Source: Stenotrophomonas maltophilia R551-3 (GTDB taxonomy: Bacteria > Pseudomonadota > Gammaproteobacteria > Xanthomonadales > Xanthomonadaceae). From it: a stretch of DNA of 64,000 bases. Under the pieces are notes generated by a model. The model was not told the DNA's origin and did no database searches. It saw only the letters and a list, made by a program, of their open reading frames with translations. Shown piece by piece: positions 35,758 through 45,075 of this stretch (position 1 is the first letter of the stretch; each line of letters starts with the position of its first letter). Location: contig NC_011071.1 in assembly GCF_000020665.1 (NCBI RefSeq), positions 548,501 through 612,500 of the forward strand, written 5' to 3'. A program made the translations under genes and the position numbers.

Positions 35758-37395
35758 GTGAATAGAACCCTACGCTTGCAACGAGTCAGAGCGCTGATGG
35801 CGACGCCCACAGCGCCATTGCTCAGATTGACCCTGCTGGGAGTCGGCCTGGTTCTGGTGCTCCTGCCTGGCGTGCTTCTGATGCGGGAGTTGCTGCACGT
35901 TGGCATGCAGGAAGACGCGATGATCGGACTGCGTCATCTGCGCAACATGCTCGAGGGCAGCGGATTCGTATACAACCGCGGTGAATCGGCACTCGGCGCG
36001 ACAAATCCGCTTTTCTGGATCTTCTCGTTCCTTGCCATCAAGCCATTCTACTTGGCAAGTCCGTCCCTCGACGTGTTGGTGGCGCACTACTATTTCTGCG
36101 GGTTTGCGCTGCTGGCAGCGGCTATCGCCTTTGCAATGGCCACGCCTTCGCGGACTCGCACTGTGTCGGTTGCTGCCATGGCGCTCCTGAGCGTCCTGTT
36201 CTTCTGGCCCCTGCGCTTCCTCTATCTGGGGCTTGAAGGGCCGTTCATGCTCGTATGTGTTGGCGTTATTGGCCTGCTGGCTGTCCGATCTGTGGGCACG
36301 CGGGATGGTCTGCTCGCAACACTGGTTGGCTTCCTGTCATGGAACCGGCCGGAAATTGCACTCATTCTGATTCCTGCAGTCCTCTTCTATGCACTGCTGA
36401 TGTCGGACAAGTCGAGCCGTATCCGGGTCTCAGTCGGCTATCTGGCAGGCGCAGTGGCATTCCCGTTGATGCTGAAGCTCGTATCCGGCGCTTACATCGT
36501 GGGCACAGTGCAGGCGAAGGCATACTTTGGCAATCCCAGTCCACCGTACAATCTTGATTTCTTCGTGCAGCGGATCATCTATCTGGACTCATTCATCGGT
36601 CTTGGTGGTGGGGTGACGGTGCTTCTGCTGGTGGGCATTTTCGCTTCTGCAATCATCGGCATCCTCGATTTCCTGCAAGGTGATCGCAAGCAGATGCCGT
36701 GGGTTCGAGGCGTGTACCCCGCGTTCGTCGCAGGATATTCGTGTTTCGTCCTGTTCATTCCTTCTCTGTGGGAATGGTATGTAACTTTCTGGCTTTCCTT
36801 CGCGCTGGTCCAGTATGGCGTTCTCATCAGTCGAGGAATCAATTGCTGCTTCTCAGCACTGCGTGGCAATGTAGGCGCAGCCGTGCTGGGCGTCACAATC
36901 GTGCTGTTGTCTACGAGCTGGTTGATGGGGCACCGACTTGCAACCCAGCGCACGGAGATCGTCGGTTGGATTACCCAGGACGCGGGTTTCCGTGGCCGCT
37001 TGTCCAAGGAACTGAACGAGCGCTGGCATGCTCGCTCGGTCTGGATGGAGGCTGCTGGCTGGCAGGGTTATTTCAACAATGCGCGCATCTTCGACGAAGT
37101 CGGGCTGGTGGATGATGAAACACAGCCGCTGGCACAGAAGTACGGCTGCGCGTATTTCGTTTCTGCACTCAAGGAGTTGCAGCCACAATTCGTCATCAAG
37201 AGGCAGTTCGAGATGGACCGGAACGTGATGCTGACGCCTCCGCGCAGTTGCCCGAACGCGCCTCTCTTCTCGAATGATGCGGATCGACTCTGGTTTGATT
37301 CCAACTATGAGGCCGTGGAGCACTACGGAACGCCCGCTCCCGGCTACTTCGGAGAGTATTCATTCCTCGTCCTCTACCGTAGCCGCAACAAGTAG
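35758..37395 (+). CDS. GT-C membrane glycosyltransferase, arabinosyltransferase-like
   Basis: 545 aa with about 10 membrane helices and a periplasmic C-terminal domain. The first loop carries an acidic GT-C motif in MQEDAMIGLRHLRNMLEG, close to the pattern of mycobacterial AftB-type arabinosyltransferases, with TNPLFW following. These enzymes take sugar from a polyprenyl-phosphate carrier at the outer face of the membrane. The nearby DprE1/DprE2/UbiA operon would make such a donor, so I infer a D-arabinofuranosyl (or ribofuranosyl) transferase. The start is uncertain: GTG 35758 chosen over TTG 35731 and ATG 35797. Confidence 0.72.
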   Translation: MNRTLRLQRVRALMATPTAPLLRLTLLGVGLVLVLLPGVLLMRELLHVGMQEDAMIGLRHLRNMLEGSGFVYNRGESALGATNPLFWIFSFLAIKPFYLASPSLDVLVAHYYFCGFALLAAAIAFAMATPSRTRTVSVAAMALLSVLFFWPLRFLYLGLEGPFMLVCVGVIGLLAVRSVGTRDGLLATLVGFLSWNRPEIALILIPAVLFYALLMSDKSSRIRVSVGYLAGAVAFPLMLKLVSGAYIVGTVQAKAYFGNPSPPYNLDFFVQRIIYLDSFIGLGGGVTVLLLVGIFASAIIGILDFLQGDRKQMPWVRGVYPAFVAGYSCFVLFIPSLWEWYVTFWLSFALVQYGVLISRGINCCFSALRGNVGAAVLGVTIVLLSTSWLMGHRLATQRTEIVGWITQDAGFRGRLSKELNERWHARSVWMEAAGWQGYFNNARIFDEVGLVDDETQPLAQKYGCAYFVSALKELQPQFVIKRQFEMDRNVMLTPPRSCPNAPLFSNDADRLWFDSNYEAVEHYGTPAPGYFGEYSFLVLYRSRNK

Positions 37396-37755
37396 CGGAT
37401 ACCCGCGCCCGGTTGGCGTCCGGCGGCTGCAGGGCAGCGGAGGCACAGCTTCCGCTGCGCCTCCAGGGACGACGTTCTGCTCGATGGGGACACTAGTTGC
37501 TCGCGGTACCTAGGTCGTCTGTCGGCGCAGGGATCGACGCCCTTGCCACTGCCTCCGCTGGGGCGTCCCTTCAAGCATGACGGGGCCAGTCGCGAGCGGT
37601 AGAGGGAGGGGCAGATGCATGATCAATGATTGCGCAGGACAACGGCAGGCTGGGCGCTCCAGCTACTCTCCGGCCTACTGTGCCGCATGGGTGGGATATT
37701 CCTCCCATGCGGCGGGCTGCATCGCCGGCAACGTGTCAGCCGGCGTCCGGCGCTC
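37396..37755. other. Gene-free gap between convergent GT-C and GtrA genes
   Basis: 360 bp. A 10-bp hairpin GCCGCATGGG (37682-37691) with CCCATGCGGC (37704-37713) may end transcription from either side, though no T tract follows. No gene or known repeat is seen in the rest. Confidence 0.5.
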
Positions 37756-38184
37756 TCAGTCGTGACGGCGGCCTGGCACCGCCGTCTTCTTGAAGACAAA
37801 GTGCGAATCAAGCCTGTACTTCACCGCGTAGCCGATGCTCAGGCCAATGATTCCTCCGACATACCTCATGGCGTCTTCTTCGAAAATGAAGTGGAAGGCA
37901 GCTTCGGTCCCCCAGAAAATCAGCGTCGTCGCCAGCCCCATAACTACATAAAGGGTGAATGTCTTTGCTTCTTGGGAGGCGCTCTCTGAGCTATGGCCGA
38001 AGATGAAGTGCTTGTCGAGGAAGTACTTGCACAACAGGCCTGTTGCAGTTCCAAGCACGACAGACGCCGGCACCGAATATGGTCCCTGATACAGAAGGAC
38101 AGCCAAGGCCTGGGTGCCGATGTTGACCAGAATGGAGGCGGCCGCAAAGCTCGAGTAGGCAAAGATCAAACGTGATCTGCTCAA
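37756..38184 (-). CDS. GtrA-family membrane protein
   Basis: 142 aa with four predicted helices, the GtrA family pattern (LVNIGTQALAVLLY, GTATGLLCKYFLDKHFIF, SIGYAVKYRLDSHFVF). GtrA-type proteins are thought to flip polyprenyl-phosphate-linked sugars. The start is a TTG at 38184 overlapping the preceding stop (TTGA), with AGGA 8 nt before it; no in-frame ATG precedes the conserved region. In mycobacteria a GtrA-family gene (Rv3789) also neighbours dprE1, which matches this operon. Confidence 0.85.
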   Translation of the reverse strand: MSRSRLIFAYSSFAAASILVNIGTQALAVLLYQGPYSVPASVVLGTATGLLCKYFLDKHFIFGHSSESASQEAKTFTLYVVMGLATTLIFWGTEAAFHFIFEEDAMRYVGGIIGLSIGYAVKYRLDSHFVFKKTAVPGRRHD

Positions 38185-38912
38185 AGCTTGATCCTGCGGA
38201 AAATGAATTCTGGGATATTCTTGATGATCATCATTACCGCCCACCAGAAGCCAGGCAGGTAAGCCACGGATTTGCGCTTTCCAATTGCCTTGAGAATCCC
38301 GTTGGCCACCTGTTCCGGTGTCGCCCAGAGTGCTCCCTTCTTGAACGCGGCTGTCATTGGTGTATCGACGAATCCAGGCTTGATGGCCAATACATTGACG
38401 CCGCTCGCGTGCAGGCGCTGGCCAAGCCCGCTTAGATAGGTGGTAACGGCGGCTTTTGCACTGCCGTACAGGTAGTTGCTGGCGCGACCGCGATCGCCCG
38501 CTACCGAGGAGATCACGGCCAGAGTAGCGCCATGCTGTAGACGCTGTGCAAGTGCAGCGGCAAGAGCGATCGTCGCGGTGGCATTTGTGGCGAACTCGTG
38601 TAGTGACAGGTCTACAGAGGCATCGCAGGCGGCCTGGTCCGGCAGAGTGCCGTGGGCGATTAGAACGGTATCGATGCCCCCAAACGCTGCCCATGCGTTG
38701 TCCAGCAGTCCACCGTGTGCGGCCACATGGTTCACGTCCAGAACCCCGGTCTCCACACGCTGCGCGCCGCGCACGCGTAGGTCGGCGGCAATGGCATCAA
38801 GCTTCCCGGCGCTACGGCCGACCAGATAGAGCGCCGCGGCACGTCCGGCGTATTGGCGTGCTACCGCCTCGGCGATGGCCGATGTCGCGCCGATGATCAG
38901 GATCTTCTGCAT
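38181..38912 (-). CDS. DprE2-like short-chain dehydrogenase
   Basis: 243 aa. NAD(P)-binding GATSAIAEA at the N-terminus; catalytic S136, Y149 and K153 (ISSVAGDRG, YLYGSAK). It starts 2 nt after the DprE1-like gene. In mycobacteria the pair epimerises polyprenyl-phosphoryl-ribose: DprE1 oxidises the 2'-hydroxyl and DprE2 reduces the ketone to the arabinose form. The gene order and coupling make this assignment likely. The C-terminus has a hydrophobic, basic tail (GFWWAVMMIIKN) that could associate with the membrane. Confidence 0.85.
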   Translation of the reverse strand: MQKILIIGATSAIAEAVARQYAGRAAALYLVGRSAGKLDAIAADLRVRGAQRVETGVLDVNHVAAHGGLLDNAWAAFGGIDTVLIAHGTLPDQAACDASVDLSLHEFATNATATIALAAALAQRLQHGATLAVISSVAGDRGRASNYLYGSAKAAVTTYLSGLGQRLHASGVNVLAIKPGFVDTPMTAAFKKGALWATPEQVANGILKAIGKRKSVAYLPGFWWAVMMIIKNIPEFIFRRIKL

Positions 38913-38914
38913 GG

Positions 38915-40228
38915 TTACTCCATCACCCGACGCCAGAAGCCGGATGAGAATCGAGGGTCGATGAAATGGGAGAATTGCTCCCAGGCCGGATAGGCCTGGC
39001 GGAACAGCGCGCCGGACATGCGTGCGTCCTTGGCCGGATACACCGCGCCACCGGCGTCGCTGACGATGCGATCGAGGCGCTCCAGCATCGTAAGCAGGCC
39101 CGGGCCGTCATTGGGGAAATCGAGGGCCAGGGTTGTGCCTGGACGCGGGAATGAAAGCATCCCCGGCGACGGGATGTCGCCAAACTCCTTGAGAACAGCC
39201 AAGAACGAGCCGCGACCGCTGCGGGCGATTTCAGCCAGCAAGGCTGCTGTCGCATCGCGAGCGTGCGCAGGCGGCAACACGCACTGGTGCTGCAGGAAGC
39301 CTCGCGGTCCGTACATGCGGTTCCAGTGGTTGATGCCGTCCAATGGATAAAAATAGCTCTGGTAATGCGATACATGGCGTGCCCGATGCGCGGGCTGCCG
39401 CCAGTAGTACAGCGTGTTGAATGGACGCAGAGTAAGGCCGTTGACCAACGAGACCGGGGGGACCAACGGCATGCTGCGTCGTGGGGCCGAACTGGGCGTG
39501 GCCGCTTGAGCGTCGCCGGGTGCGTGGTCGCCGCGAAGGAAATGGCCACGGCCGAGGTTGCGCCCTTTGGCAAGGCAGTCGATCCAGGCCACCGTGTACT
39601 CATAGCCTGCTGCAGAATCCCGGGAAAGCTCGAAGAATTCATCAAGATTGCCGAATCGGATCGACTCGGTTTCGATCCATGGGCCGGGTACCCGGCGAAG
39701 CTGCAGTTCGGCCCAGGTAATGAATCCGGTCAGACCTAATCCCCCTGCGGTGGCCGCGAATAGTCCACTACTGTCAGCTGCCGTGAGTTGCTGGCGCGAA
39801 CCATCGCTGCGTAGCAGTTCCAAGCGCAGCACATGATGGCAGAAGGTCCCGGCGCGATGGTGGTTCTTGCCGTGCACGTCATTGCCAATGGCGCCGCCAA
39901 CGGTGGCGTAGCGTGTGCCCGGTGTTACGGGCAGGAACCAGCCACGTGGCAGTGCAATATCCAGTATGGAGGCCAAGGTTACGCCGGATTCGCAGCGCAC
40001 GATGCCGGTAGCGGGATCAAAATCGATGAATCGGTCCAGTCCGTGGCTGGTGAGCAGGGTGGCATCCGGATTCAGGCAACTGTCGCCATAACTGCGGCCA
40101 TTGCCGTGAGGCAGCACCGAGCCCCCATCGACAGGCAATGGCAGCGGAACGTCGCGGTCGAAAACCGGCACTATCCGCTGATTGACTCGCGGATAGCGCC
40201 CCCAGGATTGGCCGGCCGGTGCACTCAT
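38915..40228 (-). CDS. DprE1-like FAD-dependent oxidase (polyprenylphosphoryl-ribose 2'-epimerase subunit)
   Basis: 437 aa. FAD-binding PCMH-type domain with LPHGNGRSYGDS (39-50) and TPGTRYATVGGAIGNDVHGKN, then a substrate domain. The pattern is that of decaprenylphosphoryl-beta-D-ribose oxidase. The ATG at 40228 overlaps the stop of the HAD-UbiA gene (ATGA), so the operon is translationally coupled from UbiA to DprE1. In a Gram-negative the lipid would be a different polyprenyl (undecaprenyl or octaprenyl) phosphate; that is inference. Confidence 0.87.
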   Translation of the reverse strand: MSAPAGQSWGRYPRVNQRIVPVFDRDVPLPLPVDGGSVLPHGNGRSYGDSCLNPDATLLTSHGLDRFIDFDPATGIVRCESGVTLASILDIALPRGWFLPVTPGTRYATVGGAIGNDVHGKNHHRAGTFCHHVLRLELLRSDGSRQQLTAADSSGLFAATAGGLGLTGFITWAELQLRRVPGPWIETESIRFGNLDEFFELSRDSAAGYEYTVAWIDCLAKGRNLGRGHFLRGDHAPGDAQAATPSSAPRRSMPLVPPVSLVNGLTLRPFNTLYYWRQPAHRARHVSHYQSYFYPLDGINHWNRMYGPRGFLQHQCVLPPAHARDATAALLAEIARSGRGSFLAVLKEFGDIPSPGMLSFPRPGTTLALDFPNDGPGLLTMLERLDRIVSDAGGAVYPAKDARMSGALFRQAYPAWEQFSHFIDPRFSSGFWRRVME

Positions 40229-41643
40229 ATTGCGATCAGGACGATGAGGAGGCACAAGCCGATCACGATTTGACTACTACGGTCTGTCGCAGCGAATACG
40301 ATGGGATCGTCATGCATGTCGCCACGGTGAGAGACGATCCACATGCGGCTGATCCAGTACAACAGGATCGGACAAAGGAGCCATAGCAGTTTCGGGCTGG
40401 TGTATAGCTCCAGGCTTTCGGGGCTGTTGATGTACAGCGCGAATACCAGCACGCCAATGTAACCTGCGGCGGCTCCCAATGATTGCACCAACGGCAGGTC
40501 GGCCACAGAGTAGCCACGGCCGATGGCCACTTCCTTGCCACTGGCCAGCGCCGAAGCCAGTTCCGTATAGCGCTTGAGCATGGCCAGGCTGAGGAACACG
40601 AACATCGAGAAAGCCAACAGCCAGAACGAGAGTTCAGAGCTGATTGCCACTGCGCCGCCAATGATACGCACGGTGTACAGCGCCGCCAGCATTACGACGT
40701 CAATCATCACAATGCGCTTGAGCTTGAGGGAGTAGCTCAATGTCATTACGTAATAGCACAGCAACACGCCGGCGAAGGCTGGGCTGCAGGCCAGGGCGAG
40801 TGCGAATCCGGCCAGCGTGATCAGCGGGGCTGCCAGCAGCCCGTGCAGCAATGGCAGCGTCCCGGCGGCAAATGGCCTCCGGCGCTTGCGCGGATGCATA
40901 CGATCGGGAGTCAAGTCCAGCAGGTCGTTGAGCAGGTAGACGCCTGACGCGCACAGGCCGAATGCCAGGAAGGCCACCCCGGCATCGACGACCGAGCCGA
41001 TGTCGAAGAAGCGGTGGGCAGTCAGCAAGGGCACCAGCACCAGCAGGTTCTTCAGCCACTGATAGACGCGAAGGGCCTTGATCCAGGTGAGCAGGCCTCC
41101 GCTCTGAGACGGCAGGTGGGCCAGGACTTCCGTCCGCGTGCTTGCCGCGCGGACCAGCCCGTTGCCATTGTTGACAACAATGGCTCCTCCGGCGTGCGCC
41201 CAGACCTTCAGGTCGACCTGGCCGTTACCCATATAGTCGAAGCCGCGTTCACCGAAGCGCTCCGCCAATGCCTGCCCTTTGTTGGTGCCGGACAGGTTGG
41301 TGTACCCATCGCTGGCCATGACCTCTTCGAACAGGTCCAGATGGTCGGCAATGGGTTGGACCAACAGCCGGTCCGACGCCGTACACAGTACGCGCGGCCG
41401 TTGCGTGGTGGTGCGTAGAATTTCCAGGACCCGCTCGTCATAAGGCAAAATTGCTGCGGGCAATTGCACGCGCGAGGCCAGTTGGCGCTTCACATACGCC
41501 TTGCCTTTCAACAGCCAGAAGGGAACCAGGAAGACATACAGTGGATTGTGCGCCAACAGCGCCAACAAGGACTCGTAGAGGATGTCGGAACGCAGTAGGG
41601 TTCCATCAAGATCCACGCAAAGCGGTCGATTGGAAGCCGTCAC
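40225..41643 (-). CDS. HAD phosphatase - UbiA prenyltransferase fusion (phosphoribosyl-lipid synthase-like)
   Basis: 472 aa. The N-terminal about 200 residues form a HAD domain with D11-L-D13-G-T; from about 205 a UbiA-type membrane domain follows with N239-D and the extended motif NDLLDLTPDRMHPRKRRRP, close to the phosphoribose-lipid synthase motif (Rv3806c in M. tuberculosis), and YSLKLKR as the second site. The UbiA part would join PRPP to a polyprenyl phosphate and the HAD part could remove the 5-phosphate. The start is uncertain; the GTG at 41643 precedes the HAD motif, and upstream ATGs are out of frame. Confidence 0.83.
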   Translation of the reverse strand: MTASNRPLCVDLDGTLLRSDILYESLLALLAHNPLYVFLVPFWLLKGKAYVKRQLASRVQLPAAILPYDERVLEILRTTTQRPRVLCTASDRLLVQPIADHLDLFEEVMASDGYTNLSGTNKGQALAERFGERGFDYMGNGQVDLKVWAHAGGAIVVNNGNGLVRAASTRTEVLAHLPSQSGGLLTWIKALRVYQWLKNLLVLVPLLTAHRFFDIGSVVDAGVAFLAFGLCASGVYLLNDLLDLTPDRMHPRKRRRPFAAGTLPLLHGLLAAPLITLAGFALALACSPAFAGVLLCYYVMTLSYSLKLKRIVMIDVVMLAALYTVRIIGGAVAISSELSFWLLAFSMFVFLSLAMLKRYTELASALASGKEVAIGRGYSVADLPLVQSLGAAAGYIGVLVFALYINSPESLELYTSPKLLWLLCPILLYWISRMWIVSHRGDMHDDPIVFAATDRSSQIVIGLCLLIVLIAI

Positions 41644-42035
41644 AGAGGAAAGCCCCGGTTCGTAGCCGCATTGTTTTGTCGCATTTTCATGCCTTTCATG
41701 GTTACCGGTGACGAGGCGAATGATAGATGATGGCAACCTCGGTAATCGCTATCGATATTCAGGCGCGAGGCTCGCGGTACGCCGGCTGCCGCTCATGTGC
41801 TTTATGGGGGGCGTTCAGCCCAGTCGTCCAGCCCAGTCGTCGGGCTCATCCGTCCGAACGATAGGCAATTATCCGTGATCCTGCGCCAGGAGGAGCGGGA
41901 GGGGCCGCCGGTCGGCTGTGCAGGAACGGAGTATCTGATCCAGACAGGTGCCCCGGCAACCCGGTTACGCGCCGGGCTGCCATTGGGTGGGTCTGGTCCC
42001 CCGGTAGTTGATAGCGTACTTGCCGGGAGTGAGGC
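41644..42035. other. Gene-free gap between the arabinose-lipid operon and etfA
   Basis: 392 bp. Contains a 13-bp tandem repeat CAGCCCAGTCGTC twice (41816-41841). It must hold the promoter of the leftward HAD-UbiA operon, but I cannot place it. It is the right junction of the variable LPS locus. Confidence 0.5.
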
Positions 42036-42974
42036 TTACAGCGCCTTTTCCAGCTCCGGCAGGATCGCAAACAGATCCCCCGCCAGGCCGATGTCGGCGA
42101 TCTCGAAGATCGGCGCGTCGCCGTCCTTGTTGATCGCCACGATCGTGCCGGCATCCTTGATGCCGGTCAGGTGCTGGATCGCACCACTGATGCCGACCGC
42201 CACATACAGTTCCGGCGCGATGATCTTGCCGGTCTGGCCAACCTGCAGGTCGCTGGGCACATAGCCGGCATCAACTGCGGCACGCGAAGCACCGACGGCG
42301 GCACCGAGCTTGTCGGCCAGCTGGAAGATGACCTTGAAGTTCTCTTCCGAACCGACACCACGACCACCGGAGACCACACGCTTGGCGCTCTGCAGGTCCG
42401 GACGGTCGCTGGCACCGGCGGCCAGGCCGACGAAGCGGGTGTGGGTCGGCAGGGCAGCATCGACGTTGGCCGCTTCGATGGCGGCGCTGCCGCCTTGGGC
42501 GGCTTCCGGCCACGAGGCGGCACGCACGGTGGCGACCACGATCTGGTCGGCCGGGGCTTCCACGGTGATGATCGCGTTGCCGGCGTAGATCGGACGCTTG
42601 AAGGTGTGGCTGCCTTCAACGCTCATCAGGTCGGAGACCTGGTTGACGCCAAGCAAGGCGGCCACGCACGGCATCAGGTCCTTGCCGAAGGTGGTCGACG
42701 GGCCGAACAAGTGGGTGTAACCCTTGGCCAGCTGCGCGATCTGCGGCGCCAGCACCTGGGCGATGGCCTGCGCATTGGCAGCGTTGGCCACGGTCAGGAC
42801 CTTGGCGACGCCAGCGATCTTCGCGGCCTCGGCGGCAACGGCGGCCGGGTCGGCGGCCAGCACCAGCACGTCGATGCTGGCACCTGCGATGGCGGTGGCG
42901 GCGCTGACGGTTTTGGCGGTGGCGGCGTTGAGCTTGCCGTCGTGGTGTTCGGCGATGACGAGAATCCTGCTCAT
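42036..42974 (-). CDS. etfA: Electron transfer flavoprotein alpha subunit
   Basis: 312 aa. Binds FAD and, with EtfB, passes electrons from acyl-CoA dehydrogenases to the quinone pool. The C-terminal FAD domain is clear: [35 protein letters not shown], and [26 protein letters not shown] (read as separate segments). Its A overlaps the etfB stop (TAATG). In xanthomonads etfA is the conserved right border of the LPS locus. Confidence 0.95.
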   Translation of the reverse strand: MSRILVIAEHHDGKLNAATAKTVSAATAIAGASIDVLVLAADPAAVAAEAAKIAGVAKVLTVANAANAQAIAQVLAPQIAQLAKGYTHLFGPSTTFGKDLMPCVAALLGVNQVSDLMSVEGSHTFKRPIYAGNAIITVEAPADQIVVATVRAASWPEAAQGGSAAIEAANVDAALPTHTRFVGLAAGASDRPDLQSAKRVVSGGRGVGSEENFKVIFQLADKLGAAVGASRAAVDAGYVPSDLQVGQTGKIIAPELYVAVGISGAIQHLTGIKDAGTIVAINKDGDAPIFEIADIGLAGDLFAILPELEKAL

Positions 42975-43720
42975 TACAGCAACCCCTTCTGCTTGAGTGC
43001 GGCAACCAGTTCGGCCGCGTCCTTGACCATCACACCCTTGCTGCGCTTGGACGGCGCGGCGTACTGGGTGGTCTTGAAGGTGTCGGCGGCTTCAACGCCG
43101 AGGTCGGCCAGCTGCAGGGTCTCCAGCGGCTTGGCCTTGGCCTTCATGATGTCCGGCAGCTTGATGAAGCGCGGCTCGTTCAGGCGCAGGTCGGTGGTGA
43201 CCACGGCCGGCAGATCGACTTCCAGTGTTTCCAGGCCAGCATCGACTTCACGGGTGACCGTGGCCTTGCCGTCGGCGATCTCGAGCTTGCTGGCGAAGGT
43301 CGCCTGCGGGCGGCCCCACAGCGTGGCCAGCATCTGGCCGGTCTGGTTGGCGTCGTCGTCGATGGCCTGCTTGCCGAGGATCACCAGGTCCGGCTGTTCC
43401 TTCTCGATCAGCTTGAGCAGGGTGCGCGAGGCGGTCAGCGGCTGGATGGCCTGGTCGGTGACGACGTGGATGGCACGGTTGGCGCCCATGGCCAGGCCGT
43501 TGCGCAGGTGCGCCTGGGCGTCGGCCGGCGCGATGGTGGCAACCACGACTTCGCTGGCGATGCCCTTGTCGCGCAGGCGCAGGGCTTCTTCCAAGGCGAT
43601 TTCATCGAAGGGGTTGGGGGACAGCTTGACGCCGTCGGTGACCACGCCGGAACCGTCCGGCTTGACCTGAATGCGGACGTTGTAGTCCACCACGCGCTTG
43701 TACGCGACGAGGATTTTCAT
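42974..43720 (-). CDS. etfB: Electron transfer flavoprotein beta subunit
   Basis: 248 aa, AMP-binding partner of EtfA. MKILVAYKRVVDYNVRIQV at the start, NPFDEIALEEALRL, and the ETF-beta signature region around LVILGKQAIDDDANQTGQM. AGGA lies upstream, and a SMAG palindrome (43737-43759) sits 16 nt before the start, inside the leader. It is divergent from rmlB. Confidence 0.95.
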   Translation of the reverse strand: MKILVAYKRVVDYNVRIQVKPDGSGVVTDGVKLSPNPFDEIALEEALRLRDKGIASEVVVATIAPADAQAHLRNGLAMGANRAIHVVTDQAIQPLTASRTLLKLIEKEQPDLVILGKQAIDDDANQTGQMLATLWGRPQATFASKLEIADGKATVTREVDAGLETLEVDLPAVVTTDLRLNEPRFIKLPDIMKAKAKPLETLQLADLGVEAADTFKTTQYAAPSKRSKGVMVKDAAELVAALKQKGLL

Positions 43721-43736
43721 CTGCTGCTCGATCCTT

Positions 43737-43759
43737 GTAGTGCCGGCCGCTGGCCGGCT
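43737..43759 (+). repeat. SMAG-type GTAG palindrome in the etfB leader
   Basis: GTAG-TGCCGGCC-GCT-GGCCGGCT, nearly identical to the unit at 14712-14734. Confidence 0.87.
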
Positions 43760-44005
43760 CACAGTTGCGGAGAACGCCCGGTCCTGCAACAGCAACCGGT
43801 TCGGGGGTGGGACCCCGATTCTAGCTGGCTTGGGGTGACCATGCGAATGCGTATGGTTTTGCTGCAGCGCGGCAAAGCCCATCGCGCCGGGTCCCTTGTT
43901 CATGCTCGGCAGACAGTTGGCAGGGGCCCTCCATGTATTCTGTATGGCTGAATCGGACGGTTCTCATATCGCCGAACTTCGATAGATCGATCAGGAGAAC
44001 AGGTA

Positions 44006-45061
44006 GTGCCCACATGGCTTGTCACCGGCGGCGCCGGATTCATTGGCGGTAACTTCGTTCTTGAAGCCGTCGCGCGCGGCGTCAAGGTCATCAACCTTGA
44101 TGTGCTGACCTACGCCGGCAACCTGAAGACCCTGTCCAGCCTTGATGGCAACCCGAACCACCTGTTCGTCCAAGGCGACATCGGTGACCGCGAACTGGTC
44201 ACCCGCCTGCTGGCCGAGCACCGGCCGGACGCGGTGCTCAACTTCGCCGCCGAGAGCCACGTGGATCGCTCCATCGACGTTCCGGGCGCCTTCATCCAGA
44301 CCAACGTGGTGGGTACCCTGGGCCTGCTGGAAGCGGTCCGTGACTACTGGAAGGCGCTGCCGGCCGAGCAGGGTGCGGACTTCCGCTTCCTGCACGTGTC
44401 CACCGACGAGGTGTACGGCACCCTGGGCGAGACCGGCAAGTTCAGCGAAACCACGCCGTATGCCCCGAATTCGCCGTACTCGGCGTCGAAGGCGGCTTCG
44501 GACCACTTGGTCCGCGCCTTCCACCACACCTACGGGCTGCCGGTGCTGACCACCAACTGCTCCAACAATTACGGCCCGTACCACTTCCCCGAGAAGCTAA
44601 TTCCGCTGGTGATCGCCAAGGCGCTGGCTGGCGAGCCGCTGCCTGTCTACGGCGATGGCAAGCAGGTGCGCGACTGGCTGTTCGTGTCCGACCACTGCGA
44701 AGCGATCCGCACCGTGCTGGCCAAGGGCCAGGTCGGCGAGACCTACAACGTCGGCGGCAACTCGGAAAAGCAGAACATCGAAGTGGTGCAGGCGATCTGT
44801 GCGCTGCTCGATGCGCGCCGCCCGCGTGAGGATGGCCAGCCGCGCAGCAGCCAGATCACCTACGTGGCCGATCGCCCCGGCCACGACCGCCGCTACGCGA
44901 TCGATGCGTCGAAGCTGAAGAACGACCTGGGCTGGGAACCGGCCTACACCTTCGAGCAGGGCATCACCTTCACCGTCGACTGGTACCTCGACAACCAGGA
45001 ATGGGTCAACGGCGTGCTCGACGGCAGCTACCGTCTGCAGCGCATCGGCACCGCGGGCTGA
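44006..45061 (+). CDS. rfbB: dTDP-glucose 4,6-dehydratase
   Basis: 351 aa. Second step of dTDP-L-rhamnose synthesis. NAD motif TGGAGFIGG (7-15), [14 protein letters not shown], catalytic STDEVYG and YSASKAASD, and [17 protein letters not shown] start with CAGGAG upstream; no nearer ATG fits the conserved WLVTGG start. First gene of an rmlBACD operon. Confidence 0.95.
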   Translation: MPTWLVTGGAGFIGGNFVLEAVARGVKVINLDVLTYAGNLKTLSSLDGNPNHLFVQGDIGDRELVTRLLAEHRPDAVLNFAAESHVDRSIDVPGAFIQTNVVGTLGLLEAVRDYWKALPAEQGADFRFLHVSTDEVYGTLGETGKFSETTPYAPNSPYSASKAASDHLVRAFHHTYGLPVLTTNCSNNYGPYHFPEKLIPLVIAKALAGEPLPVYGDGKQVRDWLFVSDHCEAIRTVLAKGQVGETYNVGGNSEKQNIEVVQAICALLDARRPREDGQPRSSQITYVADRPGHDRRYAIDASKLKNDLGWEPAYTFEQGITFTVDWYLDNQEWVNGVLDGSYRLQRIGTAG

Positions 45062-45075
45062 ACCCAGGAGACCTC

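Noticed and set aside
41797..42264. Forward frame spanning the gap before etfA
   Set aside because: Mostly antisense to etfA; no ribosome-binding site or family similarity.
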